From positions 4,471,001 to 4,535,000 of the forward strand of contig JARHVA010000592.1 of assembly GCA_037957365.1 (NCBI GenBank): a stretch of 64,000 bases of DNA. The letters are read 5' to 3'. The DNA comes from Torreya grandis. Lineage: Eukaryota; Streptophyta; Pinopsida; Cupressales; Taxaceae. Under the pieces are notes generated by a model. It saw only the letters and a list, made by a program, of their open reading frames with translations. It had not been told where the DNA came from and did no database searches. Below, piece by piece: positions 46,069 through 59,039 of this stretch (its first letter is position 1; the number at the start of each line of letters is the position of its first letter). The position numbers were made by a program, and so were the translations under genes.

Positions 46069-47769
46069 AACACTAACCAATTATTTTATCAACCTAAACA
46101 TTTTAAAATTTATATTGGGTGGAGGTTTTTTACGTGAGCTCAAATCTTAAAATGGATACAACTTTTATTAGGTAACTCCTTTTTTATTGTGAACTTCTTC
46201 AAAAATTCTTATTTTTCATGTGGTAAGCATTGGTTGTCATTATGGGTCAACTATGGCTCCATTCAATCGAACTATAATACTCATGGATGGGTTATTATCT
46301 AAGACCAACATCCCTCTAGTTCCTTGTATTTATGCACTAATTTGTTAAGATGTATTCTCAGTTCTACCTAACATATATACGAGAATGCTTGTATTTACAA
46401 TTTTAAATGGGCATGACTCTGACAATTCTAAGGGGGTATTGTATGGTGTTAAGCAATTTTATTTTCAACATTTATTATTTACTTTCTACAATAACCTATT
46501 TTAAACACTAGGGATTCATATTCAATAATTCCTCTCACACCATTTAATTATCATCAATGAAAATCCAAAATATAAATATTTTTTCAATCCAGATATTTTC
46601 ATCAAATTATAATGGGCAGAGATATTTAACTTGGAACAAAAGTAAATATAATTAAACAATTTAATTGTTTTGATAAATTATATGGACTATTATGTTATGT
46701 AAAAAGTCATACCTCACTTTAAACCCATTACAACTCATTCCATTTCATTTTTTATATATGAAGTGTCAAAGAAAAAATCTTATATTTCAATTGGATGTGA
46801 TGATTAAAAATTAGGTTGTGTGATCTTTCATAGTGTGACAATTCTTTATGGATAGGAGATGTTTAATTTCATAGTGATCTTGAATAAGGTAAAAATGATG
46901 AGGAAGGTTAAAAGCATAAATAATTTGAAATAAGTGAAATATTTTAAGATGAGTCAGGTTGTGATGTTAAGCGAAAATTATAGGAAAGTTAAGTGGATAT
47001 TTTACACCAAAGGATATTGTACACCAAAGGGCCCATACCAAACATTGAACCTAGATTCAAGTAAGATATTTTATTTATACGACCTACATCCATTACAGCT
47101 TAGGGGTTTATAAATTGCATTATGGAGGATATTTTATTATCCATTATCTATTATTAGGGGTAGACACAAATGTTGTGACAGATGATTTGATTGTGTTAGG
47201 GATACATAATCTATGTGTGTCTCAAATCATCAAGGTACAATGGCACTAACATGGGTAAAATACATTTAGGTTGAATAATATGTCTTTAGATTTTATTCAT
47301 CCATTCTACCAATATATTGAGCCATGGAGCCATTAAATCAATCTTATAAATAGACAAAACCACCATTCTTAAACCCTTAGAAGAAATGTCAAGGCCATGA
47401 TAAAATTAAAAATGGTGAAAGATTAAAAAGTTTATTAGGTTGTGATGGTGAGGGAAAATGACAAATATCTCAAAGTGCATTAGGTGGTGATGGACTTGAA
47501 AACACCTAAATAGATACCTTAGAACATTTTTGTGACATTTATCAATGTAATCTATGACTTCCATTGAAGTTTTTTAGTTTCACAATACATGATTAATATT
47601 ATATGTATTAATATATTAATAATATATAGAATATAAGTTAATATTATGTATATTAGTATACTAAGTAAGAGTGGTTTTATTATATATCAATATATTATAT
47701 TATGTATATTAATATATGAATTAATAATCATTATATTATATATTATATTATTTTTAAACAAATCATATT
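46069..47769. other. no gene seen
   Basis: This is AT-rich sequence. There are TATA-rich runs around 47590-47755 with repeated ATATTATGTATATTA phrases. No element domain was recognised. Confidence 0.55.
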
Positions 47770-47814
47770 AACACACACACACACACTCACACACAGACAC
47801 ACACTATACACACA

Positions 47815-47882
<68 letters not shown>
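47770..47882 (+). repeat. CA microsatellite, imperfect then perfect
   Basis: About 110 bp of CA units, with interruptions (CTCA, CAGA, CTATA, CAAA) in the first half and an uninterrupted run of about 60 bp at the right end. Confidence 0.95.
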
Positions 47883-47884
<2 letters not shown>

Positions 47885-48324
47885 TTTTTATATACTATAA
47901 TATATAATAATATTACTATTAATAATTATATGAATACATATATATACAAAAATATATTATATTAGTACATATATATAGTATTTACTTAATTAATATAATA
48001 ATAATATATAATAGTTAAACATAACAACTTCATAGGGGGCCAAAATGGCATCTTAGGTATTATAGAAATGAATAGGCACATGGAAACGTCTAGGAAAACT
48101 TATTTTTCATGAATACAATAATAATCTTGACTAAAATATCTACAATGGTATAGTTGATTTCTGAATGCAAAGGGATTCTATGAAATAAATCTAATAGTCA
48201 AAATATCCCCTGTCAGTGAAAGTAAAAACATCATATTTTATTATAAATTGTAATAATTCTATGACTAGGGCCACTTACACTATTTATGCTATTTATATTA
48301 GATTGTCAGTGATTGAATCACAAA
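47883..48324. other. no gene seen
   Basis: This is A/T-rich sequence with ATATATA runs near 47930-48010. No motif was recognised. Confidence 0.55.
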
Positions 48325-48555
48325 GATGGTTTCTTTTAATTTGTTTTGTATCTATATCAATTTTGATAAGTCAACTCTTTCTTCCTCCCTCCTCACCTAG
48401 TTTCAATGAATTAATTAAAAAAATCAAATGTATTCTACAATGATGGTTTCTTTTAATTTGTTTCCTATCTATATTAATTTTGATAAGCCAAATATTTTCT
48501 CCCCCCTCCTCACCCAGTTTCATGAATGAATAAAATAAATCATGTCTTGTCCATT
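48325..48555 (+). repeat. 117-bp tandem duplication
   Basis: Units start GATGGTTTCTTTTAATTTGT at 48325 and 48442, each with TCTATATxAATTTTGATAAG, then CCTCCTCACCxAGTTTCA. Open frames on both strands here (48216-48443, 48371-48610) reflect the duplication rather than a gene. Confidence 0.9.
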
Positions 48556-49239
48556 GATATTTTCCCATTACAATGTAACAATAACATATAATGGAATAAT
48601 ATAACATCATTCATCATGCATATTATTTGGTATAACCTACTCAGTAAGAATGATGTGACAAAAATATGGATAAATGGAAATGGAGTGAATCAAGACTTGG
48701 TGAAGCACTTGGTCTTAGAAAATGTAGTGTTTGTTTTCTAAAAATAATATTGGAAGTTCAATGTTATAGTGTGAAAAAAATCTGATATTTTGTCATGAAA
48801 ATGATCTCTCATTACTAAAGATTATTTGGTATTTGTGGTCAACATTTTTTTAATTGTTAATTACTTTTAACTGGAGCTAAGAACTAGAAATTACTTTTAA
48901 TACTAGAGCAATAACCAATCTGAGAGACAATTAAAGACCCCATATCTTGAAGATAATTCCATTGATGGAACAATATATCCCATACATCATAAGTATATCT
49001 AGCCATCAAGCATTAACAACAACAAAACTCACTTACTCCACCATAAGACCCTCCTAAATGATCCATGGGAACCATTTCTGACCACTAGCACTAGCCACCA
49101 ATGATTTAATATGATCGAATACCAGTATACCTTAGACTCATGGCCACAACTGGCCTTACATGTCTTAGTGGGAATCAAACCTTGGTGAGATTGGATACAT
49201 CCAAATGACCAAACCAATTCACCCCCACCTAATTGGTAT
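48556..49239. other. no gene seen
   Basis: This is non-coding AT-rich sequence. The stretch near 49060-49225, with GGGAATCAAACCTTGGTGAG, is more complex than its surroundings but was not identified. Confidence 0.5.
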
Positions 49240-49890
49240 AACAAATGTTGGGTAATAAGATTTTATAAATGGAACTAAAACTATAGAAATTTTTATAATT
49301 GGAATTTCCAAACCAGTGGTGAATATTACTAGACATAGGATGTAAACTTGCCTCATTCCATTGAACACATGTTTCAAGCCACAGGGTAACCCTTTCCACA
49401 TTGAAAACTGAGCCAGTAGTCCATTACATTAGATAATTTTTCAAATAACCTATTTTAGTTTAGTGTGGGAATAATGCTAGAGAATAGTCATCCCAAGAAT
49501 GGACACTGAGACCTTCCACTTATCACACTTAGCTCACTCACTAGTAGGATATCACTATCATGTTTTAAAAATTAGGGTAATGGGATATTTTAAACATAAC
49601 CATAACTATATACATTTTTATAATTTAAATTCCCAAACAAGTGGTGAATATTATTCCTAACCATGGGTTGTGAACTTGTCTCATTATATTGAACACAAGT
49701 TTTAAGCCACCTAGTACACCCATTGCATTGAACACAAATATGTTAGTCTATTACATCATATACTTTTCATGAATAACCCATCATGTATTAGTGTGGGAAT
49801 GATGCTAGAGAATAGACTTCCTAGGAATGGATCATGAAATCTTCCACTACTAACACTCAGTTCACTCACCACTATGCTATCACCACTATA
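49240..49890 (+). repeat. 325-bp tandem duplication
   Basis: Matching blocks lie 325 bp apart: GTGGTGAATATTA (49316 and 49641), AGTGTGGGAATxATGCTAGA, GAATAG, CTTCCACT and CACTCAC. About 80% of positions agree by eye. It was not matched to any transposon seen in the window. Confidence 0.88.
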
Positions 49891-50869
49891 TTCTATTTGT
49901 GGTCAATTTTATCATTATAGTCTTTGTCAAATTATTCACATGATTCATTTTTAAATTAAAAAATTATAATCCAATAAGTTCAAGGTTAAAAACCTAACAT
50001 CATTATTTATGTAGTCACCTTTTTATGTTCATTTTTAATATTGAGGAATGACAATAATCATGACATGTGTAACTGATGTGCAAATGACCATCAACAATTA
50101 AGATCCTCTGATGGGAGATATTATGAGCCATAGATATATTTTCCATTTTTTGGATCTCTTTTAACCTATAAGACATTTTTAGTAAAACATATTCTCTAAA
50201 TTGATACATAAATGGTTTAGTGTATGTACAATGTATAACATTATTTCTAGGTCTAAAAGATGTACCTTGTTTTCTTAATTTAAGATATCATGTACAAGTT
50301 ACTTAACTTAGGTATATTTACTTATTATGTTATTTAAATATGATGTATCTATACACATATGATTATATGAATCCAAGAAAAAACATTAATAGAAAAAGAA
50401 ATATTTTTGAAATATATGCTTTTTGAAAAGAATCTATTTTTAGTTCTTGCCAATGAAGATGCCTTCAATGTAAATATAGAAGTTATGACTTACAATAAGA
50501 ATAATAATGTTGTATCGATTTATTTTTTATATTTATCTATCCTACATTACCTATGATGATTTCTACCATTATTTATGAAGCCCTTTAAAACTTAATAAGC
50601 CACACATAGTTTCCCTAAACATGTTTACATTAAACACAGCACCTGCCCCTTCTATTTTATAATCTAGACTATGTGATATCATACCTAATATTGATAATAT
50701 TTATTCATAACACATAAATTATAAATTGTACTAAACTTGGGAAGATGCATATAATTAAAAAAAATTATTTGGATTTCAGAGCTTTTAGTTCTTGCTTAAC
50801 CACCTCTTTGTTAGGCCCTTCGAATAAATAATTAAAAGATTAGAAAAATATAGGTGCAATACAGAAATT
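49891..50869. other. no gene seen
   Basis: This is AT-rich sequence. A 64-codon minus frame at 50015-50209 has no recognised domain. Confidence 0.55.
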
Positions 50870-50918
50870 GAAATGATTTTTTAAAATAAAAAAATTACTT
50901 AAATGTTTCATAATTATG

Positions 50919-50958
<40 letters not shown>

Positions 50959-51266
50959 TAATTAAAATTATGAGTATAATAATCATATCCACAATAATAA
51001 TTGAGAAAATATCAGAATACTTGATAATTATGGTTGAGCAACTTTGAGGGGAAAACCACAAAAATTATGTAATAAGATCACAATTTGTAATATTATGATA
51101 AAATATTAACCACTAACTCATATATATAGTATACCCTATCTGTGGTTATTGGATAGGTTGACCATACTAAGAACATAGATAAATATAATTAGATAATCTG
51201 AATGTTTTGTGAGCCACAAGTTAACCACACATATCACTAGATGTACTATGAGTTAAGGGTGAAACA
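50870..51266 (-). repeat. chromovirus LTR, minus orientation
   Basis: It starts (minus strand) TGTTTCACCC. Its left end is approximate because the final TTACACACATCAACA is not preserved. It is a relative of the LTR at 2938-3294. Confidence 0.78.
50921..50954 (+). repeat. AT microsatellite
   Basis: About 17 AT units lie inside the minus-strand LTR. Confidence 0.95.
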
Positions 51267-51420
51267 TATCCATCCCCTTTAAAACATCATTTTCATAAAT
51301 TTAGAATCGAATATGGATGTTATTACAATAAATATTCATCCTCTTATGTTGCATCTTCATGATTAAGACTCTTCCATTTGATCAAATACTCATTAAATTA
51401 TGTTGTTTGTAGCCTTTTTA

Positions 51421-54400
51421 TTTTGTGTATGTGTGTTTAAACATTATTTTAGGTTTTTAAATAGGGTTAAAGGGTAAAATAGCATATACACAAGGATGAT
51501 TTAAAATATTTTAAAGTGGGATAATTAGTTGAAAACTTAAACAAATGAGTATTCCAAATAAAATTAATAAGTTATGCTAAACACATAAATTACATGCAAA
51601 AAAGTAAATTAATTGCATAAACACTAGGAAGAGATAATACTTATATTATTTATAATTGTGTAAGAAGATTTAATATATGCCAAGGTAGAAATAGGAGTGA
51701 ATAAGATCAAGATCTAGTTGCTATATTATATAACTATTATTTTTGGACAACTAAGCACTTGTAGTAGCCTTGAGACACTTGCATCATTACAGGTGTCCTC
51801 ATGTAAATATATTTATCTATTATTGAGTACTCAATATTTTTAAAATTGACCATCTATTTTTTTGTATTTTCTTTTTATTGATATAATTTTTATTCACACA
51901 TACAGGCTATAGGTGACTTTTTATGGATCAACCCCTAGATATTCGCCTTAGGTCTTTGTACCTTTAAAAAAATGGGTTAGTTGGGTCATGAATTTGAATT
52001 GATATAAAGAACTTATATGTCAATGACAATTGTCTACATATATAATACTCTAAATATGGACTATGACATATGTATTTCTCCCCTAAGTGTTTGTTTGTGT
52101 GTGCACAAGGGTCAAATATGTTAATTATAAGGGCATGCAATGATATAACTTATAACTTGAAAACTATTGCTCATGGAATGCTATTTGAATGATTCAGACC
52201 TATAATTTTGAATACTTGAGAGGTGTTTCTTATATGTGTACTTAATAATATTTTGAATACCACCTGGTTATAAGAATGGTCTTTATTTTGTATTTGTATC
52301 ACACATTCTAAAAATATTTCATGAAAGGGTTATATAAAATAAATGCATTGAACCATTGGATTCAAAAGATTTTAAAATTAAATTAATTTCTAGGTGTCAA
52401 CATTAGATAAGAATCTAGACACTTGCATCAATGTAAGTATCCCTATGTGGCAAGTAAGTGTCCAACAAATTAGGAAGTTGTTGAGGATATAAAACTACAA
52501 TGAAGGATATATATCAAGTTTTAAGATTTTTGTACTATGAAAAATATTTGGGTCATCATAAATGATATTTTTGAACCATAAGATAAATATCTAGGCACAA
52601 TGAGATGGTGAATAGAAACCTTTTGGTAGCAGGAAGGTCTAGAACATAAAGATAGAGCCATGATAGGCATTTATCAAGTATACAAGAATAAGATGATATG
52701 TAAACCATATTTTAGTATATACATTTATTATCATTTAATATATTAATGCATAAGGATTAAATTACTTTTTAAAAAGGAATTAAATGTGTACATGGGTTTC
52801 TACAACACACCTAACCTTTTTTAAGCACAATTTGAATGTTTTAATGGTGTACTTTCTATAACTATGAGCATGGTATAGCATAAATAAGTGCGTATAACCT
52901 AAAATTTGATAAAATTTAAATGATTAAAAATAAAGAGAGTAAGGAAGCAATAAACCTATGTGTTAATGTAACCATTTATTACCTTGGTACTTTTATTTGG
53001 TAAATATACTTCCTTATGAAGCATTCAAACTGATAGAGGTTCAAAACTAAAATTTAGATATTTTAAGAGTGTGGTTGGAAGGTAATTATTATCCCAATGT
53101 GGTGCAAGTGTGAATTATGGTATGACCATTGAGATCATTGAATCCTAATCACACAACTCAAGTGATAGTATAATAAAATTCAAGTTAAGTGGTATAAAAA
53201 ACTAAACTGGTAGAAGGGAAGTAGAATTAGTCCATTAAAGGTGTTAAATCTCAACCACACTACTAGAATGAACCAACTAGTATAGAGATAATATGATTAA
53301 AATGATGGTTCCTAGTGAAAATAGTGCATCTTGGTAAATAAGTTTGAATATGTATTTATAAATTTTTTTACAATTACATGGCACATACACATTTAATGTG
53401 TCTCAAGCTAAAATTGTTTTTCAAAATTTAACCTATGATCTATAAATGTGTATAATATATGTCACAAATCTAAAAAACTCTATTTTAAATCTATAAATAT
53501 TAGTGAAATGTGTATATGATTCTAACCCAAGTGTGTATATGAACTATATAATATGTATCAAATGTTTTCAACTATGTGAACTATATATGTATAGATTCAT
53601 GTCTCCATAAATTTCACTCACTAATATTCACCCCCTCCCCTCTCCCCTCCCACCTTTTGGGGTTAATGTAATAGAATCTAGTTGTTGTCTTACTTAAAAA
53701 TATAAGATAAATATAAAATATATGTATAAAGCATAAACCATATAAGAGTAGCATGTTAAAATAGGTATACCAATTAATTTCATATTATGTGACCATAACA
53801 AGCCATAATATGTATTGTATGAATCGTGAAAATGTCTACAAAGAAACATTAAAATCTCAACAAACAATCAAGTACACACATGAGATTACTCAATTTCAAA
53901 TATAAAGGGGTCTAAGGAGACCACAAACAAGGGACAATTTAAAATATTTCACACTTGAATTATTAAAATATATAAATGTCCGTAAATCAAAATAAACATA
54001 TAGTAGCATTTTTGATATCAATCAAGGAATGTTTTAAAATGTTCCATAAGCAAGACAATAACAATCCATAAAAATAAACTCAAGAAAGTGACAATATGAA
54101 AAACTAAAGTACAAACAACCAACATAATCATATCATACTAGTCCTTACATGTATATGTTAAAAAAGCTGACATATAACATAACATATCAAACACACTGTC
54201 AAAGATGTAGTTATGAGCATATACATGTGTAAGAAATGTTATATAAGATCAATGTGATTATGGAAAGGTGATCATAGATTAATATATCTTGTATCAATCA
54301 TGATCAAAGAATTAGATTCCCCCAATGTAGTGTGGCACATAACAAGAGCAAACATCCAACATATGTATGTACATGTATCATGTATCTAATTTATGCATGT

Positions 54401-55299
54401 CTCACACTCAAATATGCATGAAAACTATATGTATCTATAAAATAAATGATATTCTATCTAATAACACAAAGTAAACAACATATATGCCAAGGAGATAGTA
54501 AACATGTGAATGTTGAATACTTTTATTTTTTTGATGTTATTTGAATATTTATGTATTTCTTAAATATTTAAATTTTTTGAATTTTTTTAGAATGACTAAA
54601 TGAAAGTGTCTTTGTCATCATAGGGTAAAGGACCACCTCCTCAACATTTTCCTACATTTAGTTAATATAAGAAATTTGTATTGGTTCATCACCGTATCTA
54701 TCATGTTATATTAAAACCTCCCCGCCATCAAAAAGAAAGGTGAGGGACATGTTTGTAGTATCTTTTATTGAATTTAAGTTAAGCATTTGTTACTTCCAAT
54801 AACCAAATGTTAAATATGGTACCTAATTTAATACCCATTTAATCTTAGGAACCACCTTTGTTCCATGTGTGATAGGTAACATAATGTATCCAAGAGATTG
54901 TACAAAGAGTGGGTAATGTGTTAACTCTTCTATATTATCTCCTAATTTTCATTAACATGAAACATTGCAAACTATTTGCCAATTATAAATATCAATCTCG
55001 AGATGATGATAATAGTTCCCATGATATTTGAAATAATGACTATCTTATTTTCATGGCCACTTTCAAGTATTACCACTTGTACTTTATATTATAACTTTTG
55101 ATTTTTTACAAATCAAGTGTTTTTATCACTACTACTACTCAACATAAATAAACAATACATTTTTTACATTTTTTAAATTTTTTTTTTAATGAATCATAAT
55201 GATTTGTGTCATAGATGGCCTATGGGTCGATGATAATTAAAATATGATGATCCTTATTTTTAGATGAGTCTGTTGTATGAACTATATATTCTAGGACAT
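51421..55299. other. no gene seen; contains a short dispersed repeat
   Basis: About 3.9 kb of AT-rich DNA without a recognised domain. An 82-bp stretch (about 52647-52730) matches 61069-61150 in the same orientation. A short phrase GAGACACTTGCATCATT near 51771 recurs as AGACACTTGCATCAAT near 52417. A C-rich run lies at 53629-53652. Confidence 0.5.
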
Positions 55300-56650
55300 A
55301 AAGATATTTGGATGTGCTAATGTAACATAGAAAGAGTTATGTTTATAAGTATTAAAGTAATCAATAATATTAGTTGTGATGATATATGATAATTTTCCAC
55401 ATTATTTACATGATGTATTTGAATTTGTCCCTTGTAATGTTGGCTAAAGTATTTTAATGAAGAGGGATAGATTGAATAACATGGATTTAGAATTTTATCT
55501 ATTACTTTTGTCTTAACTTTATTCTTATTTGGTTTTGTATCTTTTAGAGATGAATTTAACTTATATGTACCAAGACTTCTAGGTGTGAATAGGTTATATG
55601 AAATATATTCAAGTGGACAAAAATTTGGGTTTTCCAAGTATTCATCTTTCATATCATGAGGTACATCCTCATCATTGTGATAATATTTCATCTTTATTTT
55701 TAATATTGGCTAATAAAGGGAAGTCAAATGTTTGATCTTATTTTTATTTTAATATCATTGGTTCTTTTTGTAATGGTTTTTATTCTAGATTTGCATCCAC
55801 GTGTACCTCAATAGTTAGTACCTTATGATTATCTTTTTGGTAAATGATTTATTTTTCTTGATTCAACCATCTCATAATTTGGTATACTTTCAAGTGAAAT
55901 TATTGCTTTTGTGGTACCAATTTAAGTTTATCCTCCATGTCAAAATTTATCTTTTTATAAAATTTGAAGGGTTCATCATCAAAAGGCAATGCCCATAGTA
56001 TCCCATCATGTATGACTTTTACACATTAATGTAATATATATGGTACAACTTCCATTATGTGTATCTAAGGTATATTTAATAATAAGTTATAATTTTATGA
56101 TTAAGAGATTACTTGGAATATGGTTCATATAATTTTTGATCCCGATGTCACATCCAATATGATTTGGCCAATATGTGGGATACATGACTTATTGAATCAT
56201 TTATTGAAGAACTTGATATACATGTCTTATTTTTTAAGAAAATTTGTTTTAATGCCCATTGTTGTTAATAATTCCATGTTATAAAAATTTAGGTCAGATC
56301 CATTATCAACTATCACACTTTGGATTATTTTTTATACATATTAACTTGTATAAATAGAGGCAAGTCTTGCTTAAGAATATCTTTTGATGGTAAATGTTTT
56401 CAATTTAAAGTGATGATATTTCATTATTATTGAGTTATTTCATAGTATCTACAAAGTGATTTGGTTATATATCACTTGGTCCTTAGGTTTCATGCAAAGA
56501 TTCATATAAAATATCCTTATAGGTAGTGGGTTGTTTTAAAATATGGAGGATTAAAATTCTAGAATGTATAATTGGTCAACAAGATCATATAATTTATATT
56601 TAGTTTCTAGAGAAGGCTTAAGAGGAACTTATTGTATATTAATAAGTTGT
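55300..56650 (-). pseudogene. Ty3/gypsy gag C-terminus and protease remnant
   Basis: From the right, YKLYDLVDQLYILEF (about 56580-56620) recalls the pre-protease block of plant gypsy gag-pol. Then VIVDNGSDLNFI (about 56290-56330) has the D-x-G-S active-site form of retroviral-type aspartic protease. Next come LLLNIP, IHIMEVVPYILH and CVKVIHDG (about 56010-56090), the L-L-G-R-P/D-W-I-H ... P-S-T-L-H-Q block. The frame 55317-55691 (124 codons, starting MKYYHNDEDVPHDMKDEYLE) follows in the protease-RT spacer position and is not otherwise recognised. No RT lies to its left. This lineage differs from the chromoviruses in the window. Confidence 0.65.
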
Positions 56651-56829
56651 GGAATAGCTTGGACACTCTTATATTTTATTGTAGTGATAGTGTGAATTAT
56701 GAAATCCAATATAAGTCGTGGGTGAATACTGGGAGGGGGATGGTAGCTGTCACCTGAATAGGATCTAGGAAGAAAAAGGTTGAGACAATCCACGTTAGTG
56801 CCTAGATACCGGTTCTATATTATTAAAAA

Positions 56830-57488
56830 TGATTTGTAAATAAATATTTGAATTTTTTTTTAAGTCAGTTCTTTTGAATTTTTAAGTTACTTTTTTAAGT
56901 CACTTCTTTTGAATTGACCAATGTGTAATAATTATGTTTAAATTATATAACATAACTTAAAATTAATTTTAGTTAACTTAATTTAACTAGCTTAGTTTAT
57001 TCACTTGGATGTCTTTCTAGCTCCATGTTTGACTTTACTATTAAAGAAGGCTACTTGTATGATGTGAAAATATTTACAGTGAGTTAAATTAAGTTTATTT
57101 ATTATATTTTTAGTTGAAATTTATTTTACTTAGTTTTATATTTTTTATTTATTATATTTTATAATTTTGGAATTAATTTTCAATGCAAGTTATCTTGCAA
57201 TAAGCTTATTTTAGTTTTTTTAATAATAAGATTGCACACAAAGATTGTGTAGTGTATTAATTAGAATTGATGAGTTCCTTAGAATTTTTATATATGATAT
57301 TATTTTATATATACATTATTTTATACTATTAATCATATATTTTCAAATTTGAAGTTATTTAATACAATTTTTTATCAACAATTTCAGTCACAACACAACT
57401 AGTTTGATGGTAATTTATTTTATAACTATTTAATACTAGAGTGAACAAAATACTATTTTCAATCATAAAATCATTAAAAACATTTATT
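56830..57488 (+). repeat. 5' LTR of the deleted copia element (start approximate)
   Basis: Colinear with 60340-61061: CTTGGATGTCTTTC, GACTTTACTATTA, TGCAATAAGCTTATTTTAG and ATCAACAATT occur in the same order in both. Confidence 0.8.
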
Positions 57489-57580
57489 TAGTATTATATC
57501 TATGTTGAAGAAAGGTTTAAAATATTTTTTAAGTTGTTTTCAAAAGATACAATGGTTTTAGTGAATTTTGCTTCCTTGGA

Positions 57581-57624
57581 TATTCTCACTATATATATAT
57601 ATATATATATATATAGTGAGAATA
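57581..57624. repeat. 44-bp perfect palindrome with an AT core
   Basis: TATTCTCACT, 24 bases of AT repeat, then AGTGAGAATA form a perfect inverted repeat that could fold into a hairpin or cruciform. It lies just inside the 5' LTR. Confidence 0.95.
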
Positions 57625-57799
57625 ATATTTTTAAATAATATTATCTTTGGGTAAAAACCACTTTAATATTGTAACACCTTGACACAACATCAAAAAAAAA
57701 TAAAAAATAATGAAAAAAAGGAGATGCACAAGCTTACTTCTATATTCAGAGTGTCATAGACCCAAGCATTTATCTAAGAACTATATGATGAAAAAATGA

Positions 57800-58390
57800 T
57801 AATGAGACATGTAATACTTTAGAGACTTCATATCAAAGATCTTTTAATTTAAGAAAAGCAAAACTCTAATCTCTTAAAATGAATTTTAAAAATATGAGAA
57901 TGTCATATTTTGAAGGAGTTGGATATTATTATGTCAATTTTAATGATTTAATTTATAGAATGATGGTTTATAAACAAAATTATAAAATATAGTGTTATAT
58001 AAAGAAATATTTTAAGATGTTTAAGCTAAACACTTTTAAATATTGTGATCTCTTTTTAAGAGTGTAAAGACATAAACACTATAAGTGTTGATGACATAAT
58101 AGGTTCTATCTTATCTCATGAAAATTAGATGAGATTATATGCAGGAGATCTAGAACATGGTCTAGAACAAGCACTTGAAACTAAGGCAAGGGTTTAAAAT
58201 ACAAAAGAGATAAATAAAAATTAGTTTCAATTGAGCTTAAAAAAATTCAAATTCAAAAATAAAATATGAAAAAATATTTACATGTAAGATCAAGAAATAC
58301 TTTACTTTTAATTATTACGAAAAACTAGGACACATGATAAAAGATTATAGGATACATGCAGCTAGGAATCAAGAAAAGGAAAACAAAGAT
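57800..58390 (+). pseudogene. copia gag remnant with zinc knuckle
   Basis: One frame has SVDDIIGSILSHEN (about 58087-58128), the D-E-L-I-G-S-L block near the end of UBN2-type gag, then LEQALETKA. The degenerate zinc knuckle FNYYEKLGHMIKDYR (about 58306-58350) keeps the G-H but has Tyr for both nearby Cys ligands. Stops are frequent. Confidence 0.72.
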
Positions 58391-59039
58391 TTTCAAGATT
58401 AAAAAATTAAATTTTAAGATGGTTTAGCATATTATCTCACATGTTTTTTGGAAATAAAGGAACAAAACTATTTTTATCTCTTTATTTAATTTTCTCAAAT
58501 CAAGTGATAAGTCACAAAGATGATTTCAACAAGTTAGATGATTTCTTTAAAAGCGAAGAATAATTAGATGGAACGTCCATCCAATTTAAAATAAATGGTA
58601 GTATTAAAATATCCACACGTAAAATTAAGTGTGATATAATTATTCCTATGAAATTTTATCATAATAGTACAAGTTATAGTGATGAAACTAACACATACAA
58701 GTTTTATAATCCTACTAGTAACTTTATTTTTAAGGATTATAATTTTTTTTAAAATGTGCTAAATGCTGATTTTCATCATATAGTAACATATATAATAAGT
58801 AAAGGGAGGAGGAATATTATTTTTTATTCTTATGGATTACAAATTAATTTGTAGGTTTATAGTTTATTAATAAAAATACTATCTCTTTGAAAGACAATAG
58901 TCATCCATCCACATCAATGCCAAACAAGAAAAAAAGTTTATTAAACCCTCATTCAACCAATAAAATATTAGATTAAAATCATGAGAGGATTATAATAAGG
59001 ATAAAATATAAAAAATTTAATTTTTTTTATCATGTTTAT
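58391..59039. other. non-coding spacer within the deleted copia element
   Basis: No protease, integrase or other domain was recognised where they would be expected in a full copia element. Confidence 0.5.

Larger units (their letters stand above)
50870..51420 (-). mobile_element. 3' end of a chromovirus (chromodomain, purine tract, LTR)
   Basis: On the minus strand a chromodomain block reads EYLIKWKSLNHEDAT (about 51340-51393). The purine tract AAAGGGGATGG (about 51268-51280) and an LTR ending near 50870 follow. The LTR is homologous to 2938-3294: shared GATATGTGTGG, GTCAACCTATxxAATAACC, a TATA region and TTTxCCCCT. It contains an AT microsatellite (50921-50954) that the relative lacks. The integrase that should precede it is not adjacent. 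Either the element is truncated, or it belongs to the copy at 61150-64000 with large insertions between. Confidence 0.82.

Noticed and set aside
56700..56820. Slightly GC-richer stretch with GGGAGGGGGATGG as a gene edge or polypurine tract
   Set aside because: There is no neighbouring coding motif in the right orientation and no matching LTR start could be shown.
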